The notes under the pieces were generated by a model, which saw nothing but the letters and a program-made list of their open reading frames with translations, was not told the origin of the DNA and did no database searches. Source: Okibacterium sp. HSC-33S16 (lineage in GTDB: Bacteria; Actinomycetota; Actinomycetes; Actinomycetales; Microbacteriaceae). From it: a stretch of DNA of 64,000 bases. The position numbers were made by a program, and so were the translations under genes. The stretch covers positions 124,001 through 188,000 of the forward strand of contig NZ_JALJZZ010000006.1 of the NCBI RefSeq assembly GCF_024171565.1. The letters run 5' to 3'. The stretch's first letter is position 1. Each line of letters opens with the position of its first letter. Shown here one piece after another: positions 16,864 through 25,529 of this stretch.

Positions 16864-18672
16864 TTAGTAGCGCGGCTTGCGCGTATCGTCGCGTCGAGCC
16901 GAGGCCTTGCGGTCGGGCTTCAGCTCGATGAGCTTGCCGCTAATGCGGGTCTCGCGCAGCTTGTCGAGCGTCTCGGGGGAGAGATTCGCTGGCAACTCGA
17001 CAATCGAGAAGTCGGGAAGGATCTTGATCCCGCCGAAGTCTTCGCGACTGAGTCCACCCTCGTTGGCCAGGGCGCCGACGATCTGGCGTGGCTCTACCTT
17101 CTGGCGCTTGCCCACCTCGATGCGGTACGCCGACAGCTGCTGGTCACTCGACCGTGGCCGACGTTCGGGTCGCTCACCCCGCGGTGCCCGGTCGCCGCGG
17201 TCGCCGCGGTCACCACGGTCGTTGCGACCCGGACGATCGTTGCGGTCTCCGCGGGCGGCACGGTCATCGCGCTCGATGCGCTCCCGATCGCGACGCTGGG
17301 CGCGTTCGTCTTCGGCAGTGAGCAAGAGCGGCGATTCGCCCTGCGCCACGATGGCGAGTGCGGCCGCGACATCGGCTTCCGGTACGTCGTGGTGCTTGAC
17401 GTAGTGGCCGATGATCTCGCGGAATGCTTCGATGCGCTCGTTGTTGCTGAGCGCCTCGGTGATGGCGTCATCGAACCGTGCGAGGCGCGTGACGTTGACG
17501 TCTTCGACGCTCGGCAGCTGCATCTGGGTCAGCGGCTGGCGGGTCGCCTTCTCGATGGCGTTGAGCAGTCGACGCTCGCGCGGCGTGACGAAGCTGATCG
17601 CCGCACCGCTGCGTCCGGCGCGGCCGGTGCGGCCGATGCGGTGCACGTACGACTCGGTGTCAATCGGAATGTCGAAGTTGACCACGTGGCTAATGCGCTC
17701 CACGTCGAGGCCGCGGGCCGCGACGTCCGTTGCGACGAGAATGTCGAGCTTGCCCGACTTGAGCTGCTCGACGGTGCGCTCGCGCTGCGCCTGCTGTACG
17801 TCACCGTTGATCGCTGCTGCGGCGTATCCGCGAGCGCGGAGCTTCTCGGCGAGCGTCTCGGTTTCGTTCTTGGTGCGGGTGAAGACAATCATGCCCTCGA
17901 AGTTCTCGACCTCGAGGATGCGCGTAAGAGCGTCGACCTTCTGTGGGTACGACACCATCAGGTACCGCTGCGTGGTGTTCGCCGAGGTCGTCGTCTTGTT
18001 CTTGACGGTGATCTCTTCGGGGTCGTGCAGGTACTTCTTGGAGATCCGACGGATTTGGGCCGGCATTGTCGCCGAGAACAGGGCGACCTGCTTGTCGTCC
18101 GGGGTGTCGGCGAGGATCGTCTCAACGTCTTCCGCGAAGCCCATCTTGAGCATTTCATCGGCTTCGTCGAGGACGAGGTACTTGAGCTCGGACAGGTCGA
18201 GCGTTCCCTTGTCCAGGTGGTCCATGATGCGGCCGGGAGTACCGACGACAACGTGGACACCGCGACGAAGAGCCGACAGCTGAACGCCGTAACCCTGTCC
18301 GCCGTAGACCGGGAGAACGTGAACGCCGCGCATTCCGGTCGCGTAGCTCTCGAATGCTTCACAGACCTGGAGTGCGAGCTCGCGGGTCGGTGCGAGCACG
18401 AGTGCTTGCGGGCTCTTTTGCGACATGTCGAGGCGGGAGAGGATCGGCAAGGCGAAAGCCGCCGTCTTTCCGGTGCCGGTCTGTGCGAGGCCAACGACGT
18501 CACGTCCTTCGAGAAGGACGGGAATGGTTGCTGCCTGGATCGCGGAGGGGGTTTCGTAGCCGACGGCCTTGAGGCCTTTGAGAACTGAGTCACTCAGTCC
18601 AAGATCGGAAAATGTAAGAGCTTCGCGGGCAGTTTCTGCCTCGCTTAGCGTCGTCGTGTCAGAAGACGTCAT
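16864..18672 (-). CDS. DEAD-box ATP-dependent RNA helicase with DbpA-type RNA-binding domain
   Basis: 602 aa. All helicase motifs are present: Q motif near residue 46, AQTGTGKT (Lys69), PTRELALQV, DEAD, SAT and HRIGRTGRAGR. A Arg/Gly/Asp-rich linker (about 440-500, RGDRGDRGDR-like) joins to a C-terminal DbpA-type RNA-binding domain (about 505-580, with FGGIKILPDFSIVELP). This is the CsdA/DeaD layout used in ribosome assembly and cold adaptation. A TACCGT -10 element lies 7 nt before the ATG with no Shine-Dalgarno. Confidence 0.95.
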   Translation of the reverse strand: MTSSDTTTLSEAETAREALTFSDLGLSDSVLKGLKAVGYETPSAIQAATIPVLLEGRDVVGLAQTGTGKTAAFALPILSRLDMSQKSPQALVLAPTRELALQVCEAFESYATGMRGVHVLPVYGGQGYGVQLSALRRGVHVVVGTPGRIMDHLDKGTLDLSELKYLVLDEADEMLKMGFAEDVETILADTPDDKQVALFSATMPAQIRRISKKYLHDPEEITVKNKTTTSANTTQRYLMVSYPQKVDALTRILEVENFEGMIVFTRTKNETETLAEKLRARGYAAAAINGDVQQAQRERTVEQLKSGKLDILVATDVAARGLDVERISHVVNFDIPIDTESYVHRIGRTGRAGRSGAAISFVTPRERRLLNAIEKATRQPLTQMQLPSVEDVNVTRLARFDDAITEALSNNERIEAFREIIGHYVKHHDVPEADVAAALAIVAQGESPLLLTAEDERAQRRDRERIERDDRAARGDRNDRPGRNDRGDRGDRGDRAPRGERPERRPRSSDQQLSAYRIEVGKRQKVEPRQIVGALANEGGLSREDFGGIKILPDFSIVELPANLSPETLDKLRETRISGKLIELKPDRKASARRDDTRKPRY

Positions 18673-18679
18673 AGGTTCA

Positions 18680-18685
18680 ACGGTA
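18680..18685 (-). promoter_or_regulatory. -10 hexamer TACCGT, leaderless-type
   Basis: Minus strand, 7 nt before the helicase ATG at 18672. Confidence 0.5.
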
Positions 18686-18707
18686 GCCCCTCTTGGGGTG
18701 TGCTGCG

Positions 18708-19436
18708 TCAGGCAGCGGCCGTGATGATGGGTGGGGCCGGAGCAAAAGTGTCGAACGCGGCCGAGCCGATCATGAAGATACCGCGTTGGGGCATCCAGAA
18801 ATCTCCGAGTTTGTCCTGCTCAGTCAGCTTCTTCACTATTCCGAAGTCGGTGCCGAAGGCCTCTGCCGTGCTGTCCTCAACGAACCAAATTCGCTTGGGG
18901 CTGGCGAAGAACCGCTGAGCATTCGGTGTCGTTCCGGTTAGCGCGATCCGGCCGGCGCCGAGCGCGGGGCCGGCGACGGCTCCCATTCCACGGAGGAATG
19001 CCGCGCTGCGCCATCCCACTCTTGGGATCAGCCGCATGGCGCCGGTCATCAGCCGAGTGATCGGGCGCGCGGCGAGAGTGACCCGCCAGGTCAAATTCAC
19101 GTCGTCGCCGATGTGAACGACGAAGCGCCGCTCGTCGCTCCACTCGATCGAGATGGAATGAACCGACGAGTGCGAAAGAGCGTTGCCGAAATAGCGCGGA
19201 CAGGAGACGTCAGGTGGGACGTTGGTATAAATCGTCCACTCACCGTTCGGGGCGCGCAGCCATACGGACGTGTAACCGGGGCCAACCGACGTGAACGGAA
19301 AACGACGGAGCCCAAGAACATAGCCGGAGGAGAACGGCAAACTCATGACGCCGTATCCGGCGAATCGCTCGTTCGTTCCCGGCGGCAGCGCACCGTGTTG
19401 CTCGACACGCGTTGTGAGAGATCGAAGGTCTTGCAT
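18708..19436 (-). CDS. Conserved-looking hypothetical protein
   Basis: 242 aa. No domain recognised. The sequence is regular protein with beta-rich segments (residues 25-100), an amphipathic Arg-rich middle (TRLMTGAMRLIPRVGW) and a C-terminal part that could be membrane-associated. GGAG lies 9 nt before ATG 19436; a GTG at 19451 would add five codons. A 10-nt palindrome TGTGATCACA (19436-19445) overlaps the start. No operon partner. Confidence 0.65.
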   Translation of the reverse strand: MQDLRSLTTRVEQHGALPPGTNERFAGYGVMSLPFSSGYVLGLRRFPFTSVGPGYTSVWLRAPNGEWTIYTNVPPDVSCPRYFGNALSHSSVHSISIEWSDERRFVVHIGDDVNLTWRVTLAARPITRLMTGAMRLIPRVGWRSAAFLRGMGAVAGPALGAGRIALTGTTPNAQRFFASPKRIWFVEDSTAEAFGTDFGIVKKLTEQDKLGDFWMPQRGIFMIGSAAFDTFAPAPPIITAAA

Positions 19437-19513
19437 GTGATCACACTCCACAGATTGTGGTCACTCTAGGCTTGGCCTCGGTCAGCGGCAAGGGCCCATG
19501 AATCGGCGCCGAA

Positions 19514-19837
19514 CTAAAGCTGCATCCAGAAAACGCCCAATGAACCGAATGCGGGGCTCAGCACACCGACCACCAAGACAAGAACGACCGCAAGCAGGAG
19601 CCAGAGCCACCAGCGCCCTCGGACGTTGGCGACGGCGAGCCCGAGGAAAACCGGAATGCTCACCTCAACCAGGACGAGCGCGAGTACCGCGCCGGTCAGA
19701 GGAGAGAGGTAGGAGAAGGCGACGAACAGGCTCGGAGCGATCGAAGCCAGCGTGGCGAGGACCCCGATGATGCCGATCGCCCAGGCGAGGATGATCTGCA
19801 TGAGGCGAGAAGTGGTCACGGCGGCTTGCGCTGGCAT
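19514..19837 (-). CDS. Small membrane protein, about three TM segments
   Basis: 107 aa, almost entirely hydrophobic (segments near residues 12-32, 38-60 and 72-95). Unknown function. Its start region, from the -10 hexamer through the first codons (MPA), is copied 237 bp upstream as part of a tandem duplication, producing an orphan start in the repeat region. Confidence 0.7.
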   Translation of the reverse strand: MPAQAAVTTSRLMQIILAWAIGIIGVLATLASIAPSLFVAFSYLSPLTGAVLALVLVEVSIPVFLGLAVANVRGRWWLWLLLAVVLVLVVGVLSPAFGSLGVFWMQL

Positions 19838-20067
19838 GGCACGATGCTAGCGGCTGCTCGGTCACAACCGGTCACTGTCGCGCTGCTCGGTCGAATGCGG
19901 CGGCAAAACGTCGACTTTTCTCGCCCATTTCGACTGAGCAACGGTTCGCGTCGCCACTAGTGACGGAGCAACGGCGCACGTCGCCACCAATGGCGGAGCG
20001 ACGATGCTGAGTCGCCGTTCGTGGCGGAGCAACAGTGCATGTCGCTGTTCGTGCCCCACGTTCGCGG
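19831..20067. repeat. 237-bp tandem duplication, copy A
   Basis: Begins CTGGCATGGCACGATGCTAG and includes the promoter and start codon of the left-hand membrane gene, an AT-richer block with CTTTTCTCGCCCATTT, and four 30-31-nt subunits starting GTCGCC at 19950, 19980, 20011 and 20041 (the last cut short). Together with copy B it fills the gap 19838-20370, which has no credible gene. Confidence 0.85.
19844..19849 (-). promoter_or_regulatory. -10 hexamer TAGCAT, leaderless-type (duplicated)
   Basis: 6 nt before ATG 19837 on the minus strand. The same element and ATG recur in the second repeat copy, 237 bp to the right. Confidence 0.5.
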
Positions 20068-20305
20068 CTGGCATGGCACGATGCTAGCGGGTGCTCGGTC
20101 ACAAATGGTCAGTGTCGTGCTGCTCGGTCGAATGCGGCGGCAAAGCATTGATTTTTCTCGCCCATTTCGACTGAGCAACGGTTCGCGTCGCCACTAGTGA
20201 CGGAGCAACGGCGCACGTCGCCATTAGTGACGGAGCGACGATGCCGGGTCGCCGTTCCTGACGGAGCAACGGTGCCGGGTCGCCGCTTCGTGGCCGAGCA
20301 TGCGG
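20068..20305. repeat. 237-bp tandem duplication, copy B
   Basis: Diverged second copy. Subunits starting GTCGCC are at 20187, 20217, 20248 and 20279. Most carry a short stem such as CGCCA/TGGCG followed by GGAGCRACG. Confidence 0.85.
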
Positions 20306-20370
20306 CAATCGTGACGGCGCGCGCGAAACCTGCCCTCGTTGCATCCGCCTGGAAGGGTCAGAATGGTGCC

Positions 20371-20877
20371 ATGCCGACCGTCACCCAGATTGTCCGCCGC
20401 GTGATCGCGCCACTGAGCCGTACCCGAGCCTTCCGCGCGATCGGGCCGAAAGCGTTGCCGCCGTTCGAACGGCTCCTCACCCGCGTCACCGGGGGCAAGG
20501 TGCAGGTCAGCGGGCTGCTTGTGCCGTCGCTCATCCTCTCTACGGCGGGGGCCCGAACCGGTGAACAGCGCGAGTCCCCGCTCATGTACACGCCGGACGG
20601 CCACGGGCGTGCCCTGGTCGCCGGCACCAGTTTTGCGCGAGAGAAGCACCCAGCCTGGACCTACAACTTAATGAAGAATGCGGATGCCATCATCACCGTA
20701 AAAGGACGACGCCTGTCGGTACGCGCGACGTTGATCGACGACGAGGGTGAGCGCGAAGCGGCATGGCAGCGCATCGAGCGGCAGTGGCCCGGGTATCGCG
20801 GATACGAACGAGACTCCGGTCGGCGGGTGCGGATCTTCCGACTCCAGCCGGTGAAGGAACTTCGACCGGGGGAGTGA
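20371..20877 (+). CDS. Nitroreductase/deazaflavin-dependent (F420-type) oxidoreductase family protein
   Basis: 168 aa. The pattern [24 protein letters not shown] followed by [20 protein letters not shown] matches the Ddn/Rv1558 family of F420H2-dependent reductases (split beta-barrel). Substrate unknown. ATG 20371 is 6 nt after a CAGAAT sequence that could be a -10 element; no Shine-Dalgarno at the right distance. Confidence 0.85.
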   Translation: MPTVTQIVRRVIAPLSRTRAFRAIGPKALPPFERLLTRVTGGKVQVSGLLVPSLILSTAGARTGEQRESPLMYTPDGHGRALVAGTSFAREKHPAWTYNLMKNADAIITVKGRRLSVRATLIDDEGEREAAWQRIERQWPGYRGYERDSGRRVRIFRLQPVKELRPGE

Positions 20878-20995
20878 TGATGCCCAACGCGAGATCGACC
20901 CGGTTCACGGCTCACGCTCAGGTAACGGGGAACAGGGTGGACGTCGCACGCGTTCTTCTTTTTCGGCAGACTGTTTTGAGACAAGGGAGCCACAC

Positions 20996-21517
20996 ATGAC
21001 GAACACAACACAGACCGCGATCCTCGCCGGTGGATGTTTCTGGGGAGCCCAGGAGCTGCTGCGCAAGCGACCCGGAGTGATCTCCACGCGCGTCGGCTAT
21101 TCCGGCGGCGACACTCCGAACGCCACCTACCGCAACCACGGTACCCACGCTGAGTCGGTTGAGGTGGTCTTTGACCCCGAGCAGATTTCGTACCGCGACA
21201 TTCTCGAGTTCTTCTTCCAGATCCACGACCCGTCGACAAAGAACCGTCAGGGCAACGACGTCGGGATGAGCTACCGTTCCGCCATCTTCTACCTCGACGA
21301 TGAGCAGAAGCGCGTGGCGCTCGACACGATCGCCGACGTGGATGCGTCAGGGCTGTGGCCGGGCCCGGTGGTGACCGAGGTCACCGCAGCCGGCCCGTTC
21401 TGGGAGGCCGAGGAGGAGCACCAGGACTACCTCGAGAAGTACCCGAACGGTTACACCTGCCACTTCGTGCGTCCGGGATGGAAGCTTCCGCACCGTGAGG
21501 CGGAGACCGTCTCCTAA
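20996..21517 (+). CDS. msrA: Peptide-methionine (S)-S-oxide reductase
   Basis: 173 aa, full length for MsrA. The catalytic motif GGCFWGAQ places the active Cys at residue 14. The substrate-binding region ([20 protein letters not shown]) and C-terminal [10 protein letters not shown] are present. It reduces oxidised methionine in proteins using thioredoxin. AGGGAG precedes ATG 20996. No msrB is adjacent. Confidence 0.96.
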   Translation: MTNTTQTAILAGGCFWGAQELLRKRPGVISTRVGYSGGDTPNATYRNHGTHAESVEVVFDPEQISYRDILEFFFQIHDPSTKNRQGNDVGMSYRSAIFYLDDEQKRVALDTIADVDASGLWPGPVVTEVTAAGPFWEAEEEHQDYLEKYPNGYTCHFVRPGWKLPHREAETVS

Positions 21518-21530
21518 GTGGCACTCATGG

Positions 21531-21557
21531 AACGCCGTGGCTTTGCGCCACGGCGTT
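21531..21557. terminator. Terminator hairpin after msrA, possibly bidirectional
   Basis: Perfect 10-bp stem AACGCCGTGG / CCACGGCGTT with a 7-nt loop, followed by TTTCGTCGTT. It sits between converging msrA and DUF72 genes. Confidence 0.8.
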
Positions 21558-21581
21558 TCGTCGTTCTGCGGGCACCCCGCC

Positions 21582-22307
21582 TTAGCCGATGAGCGACCGA
21601 AGAGTGTCGGCGTTTCGCACGGCGTTGCCTTCGCCGTCGTTGTTGAAGTAGACGTATACCTCAGTGCCCGTGTCGCGCCACTCACGAATCCGGTCTGCCC
21701 ACCAGGTCAGGTCAGAGTCGGAATAGGAACCGCCGTAGAGCCAGTTGTGGTCAGGCCCATGCAGCCGGACGTAGGCGATCGGTCCGGTCACCCGCAAGAC
21801 GCAGGGCAGGTTCGCGCCGCTCATCACACAGTAAGCGGCGCGGTGCGCCTCGAGAATTCGAAACACCCGCTCGTCGTGCCAGCTCGGGTGACGAAACTCG
21901 ACAGCGACGGGGATCCAATCGGGAAGACGCGCCAGAAAGTAATCGAGACGCGCATCATCCCGCTCGAGCGATGGCGGCAATTGAACAAGAAGTACCGCCC
22001 GCTTGTCCCCGAGCTCGTGCCAGCCGCTCGCGATTCGCTCGATCCAGGCCTCCGGCGCGTACAGCTGCTTCCCGTGAGTGAGCCCGCGCGGTGCCTTCAC
22101 CGAGAGTCGAAATCCGGGCGGCAGACGCCGACGCCAGCTTGCAAACGACGAGTCCCGTGGCCAGCGATAGAAGCTGGCGTTGAGCTCGACGGTCTCGAAC
22201 CGGCTCACGTAGTGGCTGAGGCGGTGCCACCGGGGGAGCCCGGGTGGGTAGAGAACGCCATCCCAGTGCTCGTAGCTCCAGCCAGACGTGCCGATGTGAA
22301 TGCCCAT
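21582..22307 (-). CDS. DUF72 domain-containing protein
   Basis: 241 aa. The opening HIGTSGWSYEHWDGVLYPPG and later VELNASFYRWP and VAVEFRHPSW are diagnostic of the DUF72 (YecE) TIM-barrel family. Biochemical role unknown. ATG 22307 has GGAGG upstream. A second, longer DUF72 protein is encoded at 29630-30541. Confidence 0.9.
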   Translation of the reverse strand: MGIHIGTSGWSYEHWDGVLYPPGLPRWHRLSHYVSRFETVELNASFYRWPRDSSFASWRRRLPPGFRLSVKAPRGLTHGKQLYAPEAWIERIASGWHELGDKRAVLLVQLPPSLERDDARLDYFLARLPDWIPVAVEFRHPSWHDERVFRILEAHRAAYCVMSGANLPCVLRVTGPIAYVRLHGPDHNWLYGGSYSDSDLTWWADRIREWRDTGTEVYVYFNNDGEGNAVRNADTLRSLIG

Positions 22308-22402
22308 CCGACCTCCGCCCCGTCGCACTCAGGTTAGCCCTGTTGTCGTTATCCCATTGCCGGTGAGTTGTGGGAGACGCCCAGCGGAGAACAGCCGGGA
22401 AC

Positions 22403-22433
22403 GAGGCGGTAGCGAGACTCTCGCTACCGCCTC
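22403..22433. terminator. Long GC-rich hairpin at the end of the ArsR/AHSA1 operon
   Basis: 15-nt arms GAGGCGGTAGCGAGA and TCTCGCTACCGCCTC with one central base. It starts 9 nt past the AHSA1 stop. No strong T-run follows on either strand, so it may act as a factor-assisted terminator. Confidence 0.65.
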
Positions 22434-22441
22434 ACGGTCGG

Positions 22442-22942
22442 CTATCGGGAGACTGGGGACTCCGCGAGGATCCCGTCGATCTGGCCCAGAGCCTGGGCCA
22501 TGCCCTCTTCCATACCCATCTTGATCATTTCGTCGAGCTGCTCAGCGCTTCTAAACGTGTTAACCACCGTCATTCGAGTGCCACGGTCGGAGGCTTCCAA
22601 GGTGACCACGCAGACCGCGACGTCCGTCACGTCGATCGGGTCCCCCTTGTCGTCGGCAAAGCCGTCCTGGAACTCCAGCCGGCGCGGAGCATCCACCGCC
22701 GTGATTCTCCACCACCCTCGAGGTTTCGCTCCTTCCGGAGTGGTCATGTAATAACGTGCCTCGCCACCGGCCGAGAACTCGAGCGTCTCGAACGTCGCCG
22801 GGTAGTCGGGTGGTCCCCACCACCGCTCGAGCTGCCGAGGGTCTTCCCACAGTTGCCACACCCGCTCAACGTCGGCGTCGAACTCGGTGGTGAAGGTCAG
22901 GGTGAGGTTGTCGACATCCTTGTGTGAATCGAGAAGAGTCAC
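22442..22942 (-). CDS. SRPBCC (AHSA1-like START) domain protein
   Basis: 166 aa. The pattern FDADVERVWQLWEDPRQLERWWGPP and the C-terminal long helix (AEQLDEMIKMGMEEGMAQAL) are typical of the AHSA1/SRPBCC fold. It starts inside the stop of the ArsR gene (ATGA overlap), a common pairing in which the ArsR protein controls the SRPBCC gene. Ligand unknown. Confidence 0.9.
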   Translation of the reverse strand: MTLLDSHKDVDNLTLTFTTEFDADVERVWQLWEDPRQLERWWGPPDYPATFETLEFSAGGEARYYMTTPEGAKPRGWWRITAVDAPRRLEFQDGFADDKGDPIDVTDVAVCVVTLEASDRGTRMTVVNTFRSAEQLDEMIKMGMEEGMAQALGQIDGILAESPVSR

Positions 22943-23307
22943 GTGTCGCTTCCTTTCTCAGTCTCGGAGAGAATCTCCCCGATACGACTGGCACGCTCGT
23001 GCCAGATCTGTTCATAGGCGTCGAGCAGCTCTGCTGCCCGGCGAAGCGTCTCGGAGTTTCCGTGCACAATCTGCTCCCGTCCTCGACGCTCCTTAGTGAC
23101 CAACGTTGCGCGTTCCAAAACAGCGACGTGTTTCTGCACCGCGGCAAAGCTCATGTCGTAGTGCCGTGCGAGGTCAGAAACCGACTGCTCGCGCCGCAGT
23201 ATTCGCTCGACGATGTCGCGACGGGTCGCATCTGCCAGAGCCTGAAAGATGCGATCCACCGCGGAGTCACTCAACTGATATACAACCATTTGGTTGTACG
23301 TTAGCAT
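22939..23307 (-). CDS. ArsR family transcriptional regulator
   Basis: 122 aa from ATG 23307 or 116 aa from ATG 23289 (MVVYQL). The winged helix reads IFQALADATRRDIVERIL... DLARHYDMSFAAVQKH, with no metal-binding cysteines, as in ArsR proteins paired with SRPBCC genes. A GAGG sequence favours 23307; family practice and the palindrome over 23289 favour the shorter form. First gene of a two-gene operon. Confidence 0.9.
   Translation of the reverse strand: MLTYNQMVVYQLSDSAVDRIFQALADATRRDIVERILRREQSVSDLARHYDMSFAAVQKHVAVLERATLVTKERRGREQIVHGNSETLRRAAELLDAYEQIWHERASRIGEILSETEKGSDT
23281..23298. promoter_or_regulatory. Palindromic operator at the ArsR start codon
   Basis: TACAACC and GGTTGTA arms separated by ATTT, 18 nt in all. 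The minus-strand ATG at 23289 lies in its centre, which suggests autorepression by the ArsR protein. Confidence 0.65.
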
Positions 23308-23676
23308 CGCGCCTCGCTTCCCACCAGACCCCAATTCATTTCATTTTTTCCCAGCGGATGACACGCTGCAGCGGCCGCGCCATCCCACCTTCTTCCTTCG
23401 CTGCCCAGACCGCCCGGCTCGCCTCCCTCACCGCCCAGACCTGCGGCTCGTCTACTCCGCCACGCGGGTCGCCGCCTCCTTCTTCTCTTCCTCGCTCGGC
23501 GCCACATCCAGCCCAATCAACGCTGACGCCCTAACCGCATCTAGCCGCCGCCAAGACTTCGCTGCCCATTCATCTATCCATCGCAAAGATGGTGGAGGAA
23601 AGGGCGCAAATGCGCGGCAATCTCGGCCCTGGGGCGGCACGCCTGTGCGCTCCAAGCACGCCTCGAGGGTGAAACA
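23308..23676. other. Gap without a convincing gene
   Basis: About 370 nt. A minus-strand frame of 139 codons (23452-23871) runs through it and into the endonuclease gene, with an ordinary-looking end (KKEAATRVAE). It has no ribosome site and crosses a promoter and an opposing gene, so it is not called. Confidence 0.4.
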
Positions 23677-23681
23677 TGGGC

Positions 23682-23716
23682 TTGCTTCATAAAGATTTGT
23701 TCGAATACACTTTCGA
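23682..23716 (+). promoter_or_regulatory. Promoter with overlapping LexA-like SOS box
   Basis: TTGCTT (23682-23687) and TACACT (23706-23711) form a -35/-10 pair spaced by 18 nt. The -10 is embedded in TCGAATACACTTTCGA (23701-23716), which keeps both TCGAA/TTCGA arms of the actinobacterial LexA box TCGAAC-N4-GTTCGA and differs at two inner positions. Confidence 0.55.
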
Positions 23717-23744
23717 ATTCGGAGAATCTGAGATACAATCAAGT

Positions 23745-25529
23745 ATGGCAAGGATGTCTGAGCAAATCCGAGAGGTCGCATCGTCTGTGTGCGACCAGAT
23801 CGCTCAGTGCGAGTCCTCGGCAGATGCCTCGCTCGACTCCGTGCCGCTCTCCCTTCTCCTCGACCAGGCATCGAACGCTGACCTTGAGACCCTGCTCCAT
23901 AATGCGGCCCGCGCGAAGTCCGAACTGGATGTCGTCCTTGCCGCCGGTGCCGGCGTCATCGCGAAACGGTCGAGTAGTGAACTCGGCCACTCGGGCTGGG
24001 CTCAGTCCACCGGTGATCGAACGGCGGTCAACCTTCTTCAGCGGCTCACCGGGTCAACGAAGTCGGAGGCGTTCCGCCAAATCCGGCTCGGTGAGGCCAT
24101 GGGTGAGGCTGACGCCGCGACCAATCCGATCGGGTTGCCGCCAATCGGTACGCCAACCAGTCCGGATCCCACGCTCGAGCCCCTGATTGATCCGGAGGGG
24201 AACCATGAGGTCGGTCCAGACCCCGAGGCGCCCCCTCACGTGATCGCTTTGCGCCCCGCGCCGGTTGTGCCGTGGCACGAGCCTCTCACCAGAGCCGTGC
24301 ACGACGGTGTCATCCGATCAGAGGCCGTGACCATCATCATGCGCGGACTCGGTAAGCCTGACGACCGCGTGAGCGACGACATGCTGCGCAGCGCCGCCCG
24401 CGAGATCATTTCCGAGGCAGAGGGAGTTAATGCTGATGAGCTGGGCGTCCGTGCGCGGCACCTCCGTGATCGCATCGATCCTGCCGGGGTTGAGGTGCGT
24501 TGGACCCAGCGATATGAGAATCGGAAGTGGCGATTCGGTCGTGCGGAGGATGGCACGAAGAACGCCTACATCTCGTTTGACGAGGAGGGTGCCGCGTGGA
24601 TGGAGTCAATCGTGGGCGCTGCCATGCGCCCACGCCGTGGTGGTCCTCGGTTCGTCGACCCGGTGGAAGCCGAGAAGGCCGAAATGCTTCGACTGGACAG
24701 TCGGAGCAACGATCAGATCGTTTACGACATCCTGATGGCCGCGATGAAGACCGGCGTTCAGGCCGACCCGAGCACGACGTACGGGTCACGACAGCCGGGT
24801 ATCCGCGTCGTCATGACTGAGGAGGGTCTGGAGAACCGTGTTCCCGACGAGGATGGTTCCGAGTATCTGGTCGGCACTGGCTACTTTGAGGACAGCAAGG
24901 ACGCGGTACCCGGCAGCATGGTTGAGAAGCAAATCTGTATCTCCGGAATCTCACCGATTCTCATGGATACAAGCGGGACGATTCTCGACGTGGGCCGAGA
25001 ACAGCGACTGCACACGGCAAAACAGAGAGTTGCTATGGCAGTACGAGACGGCGGATGCCGGATCGAGGGGTGCGATTGCCCGCCGTCGATGACCGAGGCT
25101 CATCACATCAACGAATGGGTGGCGCACGAAGGCCGCACCGACCTCGCGGACGGCATCCTGATGTGTCCGTTCCACCACACGATGGTCCACGTCAAGAAAT
25201 ACCGAATCGTTCGCATTGAGGGTGACTATTGGGCGGTGCCGCCGCCTGGAGTCGACGGCGAGCGGGTGAGGGTGCGAATGCCGTCAAAGTCACCGCTCGA
25301 GAAAGAACGACTTCGAAAGCGTGCCGTCGCTGCAGCGCAGAACGCCGCCGAGGCCGCGAGCCGCGTAACGGTCAGGGCCCTGACCGAGTCAGATGGCATG
25401 GCCGAAGGCAGCGGCGGTGGCCGAAGGGTGGGGGAGAACTCCGTCGATCCGCCACCGAGTCGATCCACCACCGAGCCTGACCGGAACGGACTGAGCGGAC
25501 TGAGCGGCCTAGCTGGCTTAGCTGGCTAG
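23745..25529 (+). CDS. DUF222/HNH endonuclease family protein
   Basis: 594 aa from ATG 23745. The DUF222 (13E12 repeat) domain fills about residues 1-380, and a C-terminal HNH motif follows (GGCRIEGCDCPPSMTEAHHI, His453-His454, then FHHTMVH), with paired cysteines that could hold zinc. The tail has GLSGLSGLAGLAG, coded by a short tandem repeat. An ATG at 23676 is in frame but would place the promoter and LexA-like box inside the gene, so a later start (23745 or 23754) is preferred. These proteins are abundant in actinobacteria; their DNA target is unknown. Confidence 0.85.
   Translation: MARMSEQIREVASSVCDQIAQCESSADASLDSVPLSLLLDQASNADLETLLHNAARAKSELDVVLAAGAGVIAKRSSSELGHSGWAQSTGDRTAVNLLQRLTGSTKSEAFRQIRLGEAMGEADAATNPIGLPPIGTPTSPDPTLEPLIDPEGNHEVGPDPEAPPHVIALRPAPVVPWHEPLTRAVHDGVIRSEAVTIIMRGLGKPDDRVSDDMLRSAAREIISEAEGVNADELGVRARHLRDRIDPAGVEVRWTQRYENRKWRFGRAEDGTKNAYISFDEEGAAWMESIVGAAMRPRRGGPRFVDPVEAEKAEMLRLDSRSNDQIVYDILMAAMKTGVQADPSTTYGSRQPGIRVVMTEEGLENRVPDEDGSEYLVGTGYFEDSKDAVPGSMVEKQICISGISPILMDTSGTILDVGREQRLHTAKQRVAMAVRDGGCRIEGCDCPPSMTEAHHINEWVAHEGRTDLADGILMCPFHHTMVHVKKYRIVRIEGDYWAVPPPGVDGERVRVRMPSKSPLEKERLRKRAVAAAQNAAEAASRVTVRALTESDGMAEGSGGGRRVGENSVDPPPSRSTTEPDRNGLSGLSGLAGLAG

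Noticed and set aside
16849-18588. 579-codon frame on the plus strand opposite the DEAD-box helicase
   Set aside because: It is antisense to a gene with all helicase motifs; long open antisense frames are common in high-GC DNA, and no domain or ribosome site is seen.
19950-20305. CRISPR-like array of 30-nt units
   Set aside because: The units are contiguous without unique spacers, are themselves variable, and no cas genes are nearby.
19862-20344. Small frames of 70-81 codons inside the repeat region
   Set aside because: They arise from the duplicated start codon and read through repeats with no conserved protein character.
23452-23871. Minus-strand frame of 139 codons before the HNH gene
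   Set aside because: It overlaps the promoter and first codons of the HNH gene and has no ribosome site; its last 40 residues look protein-like, but not enough to call a gene or pseudogene.
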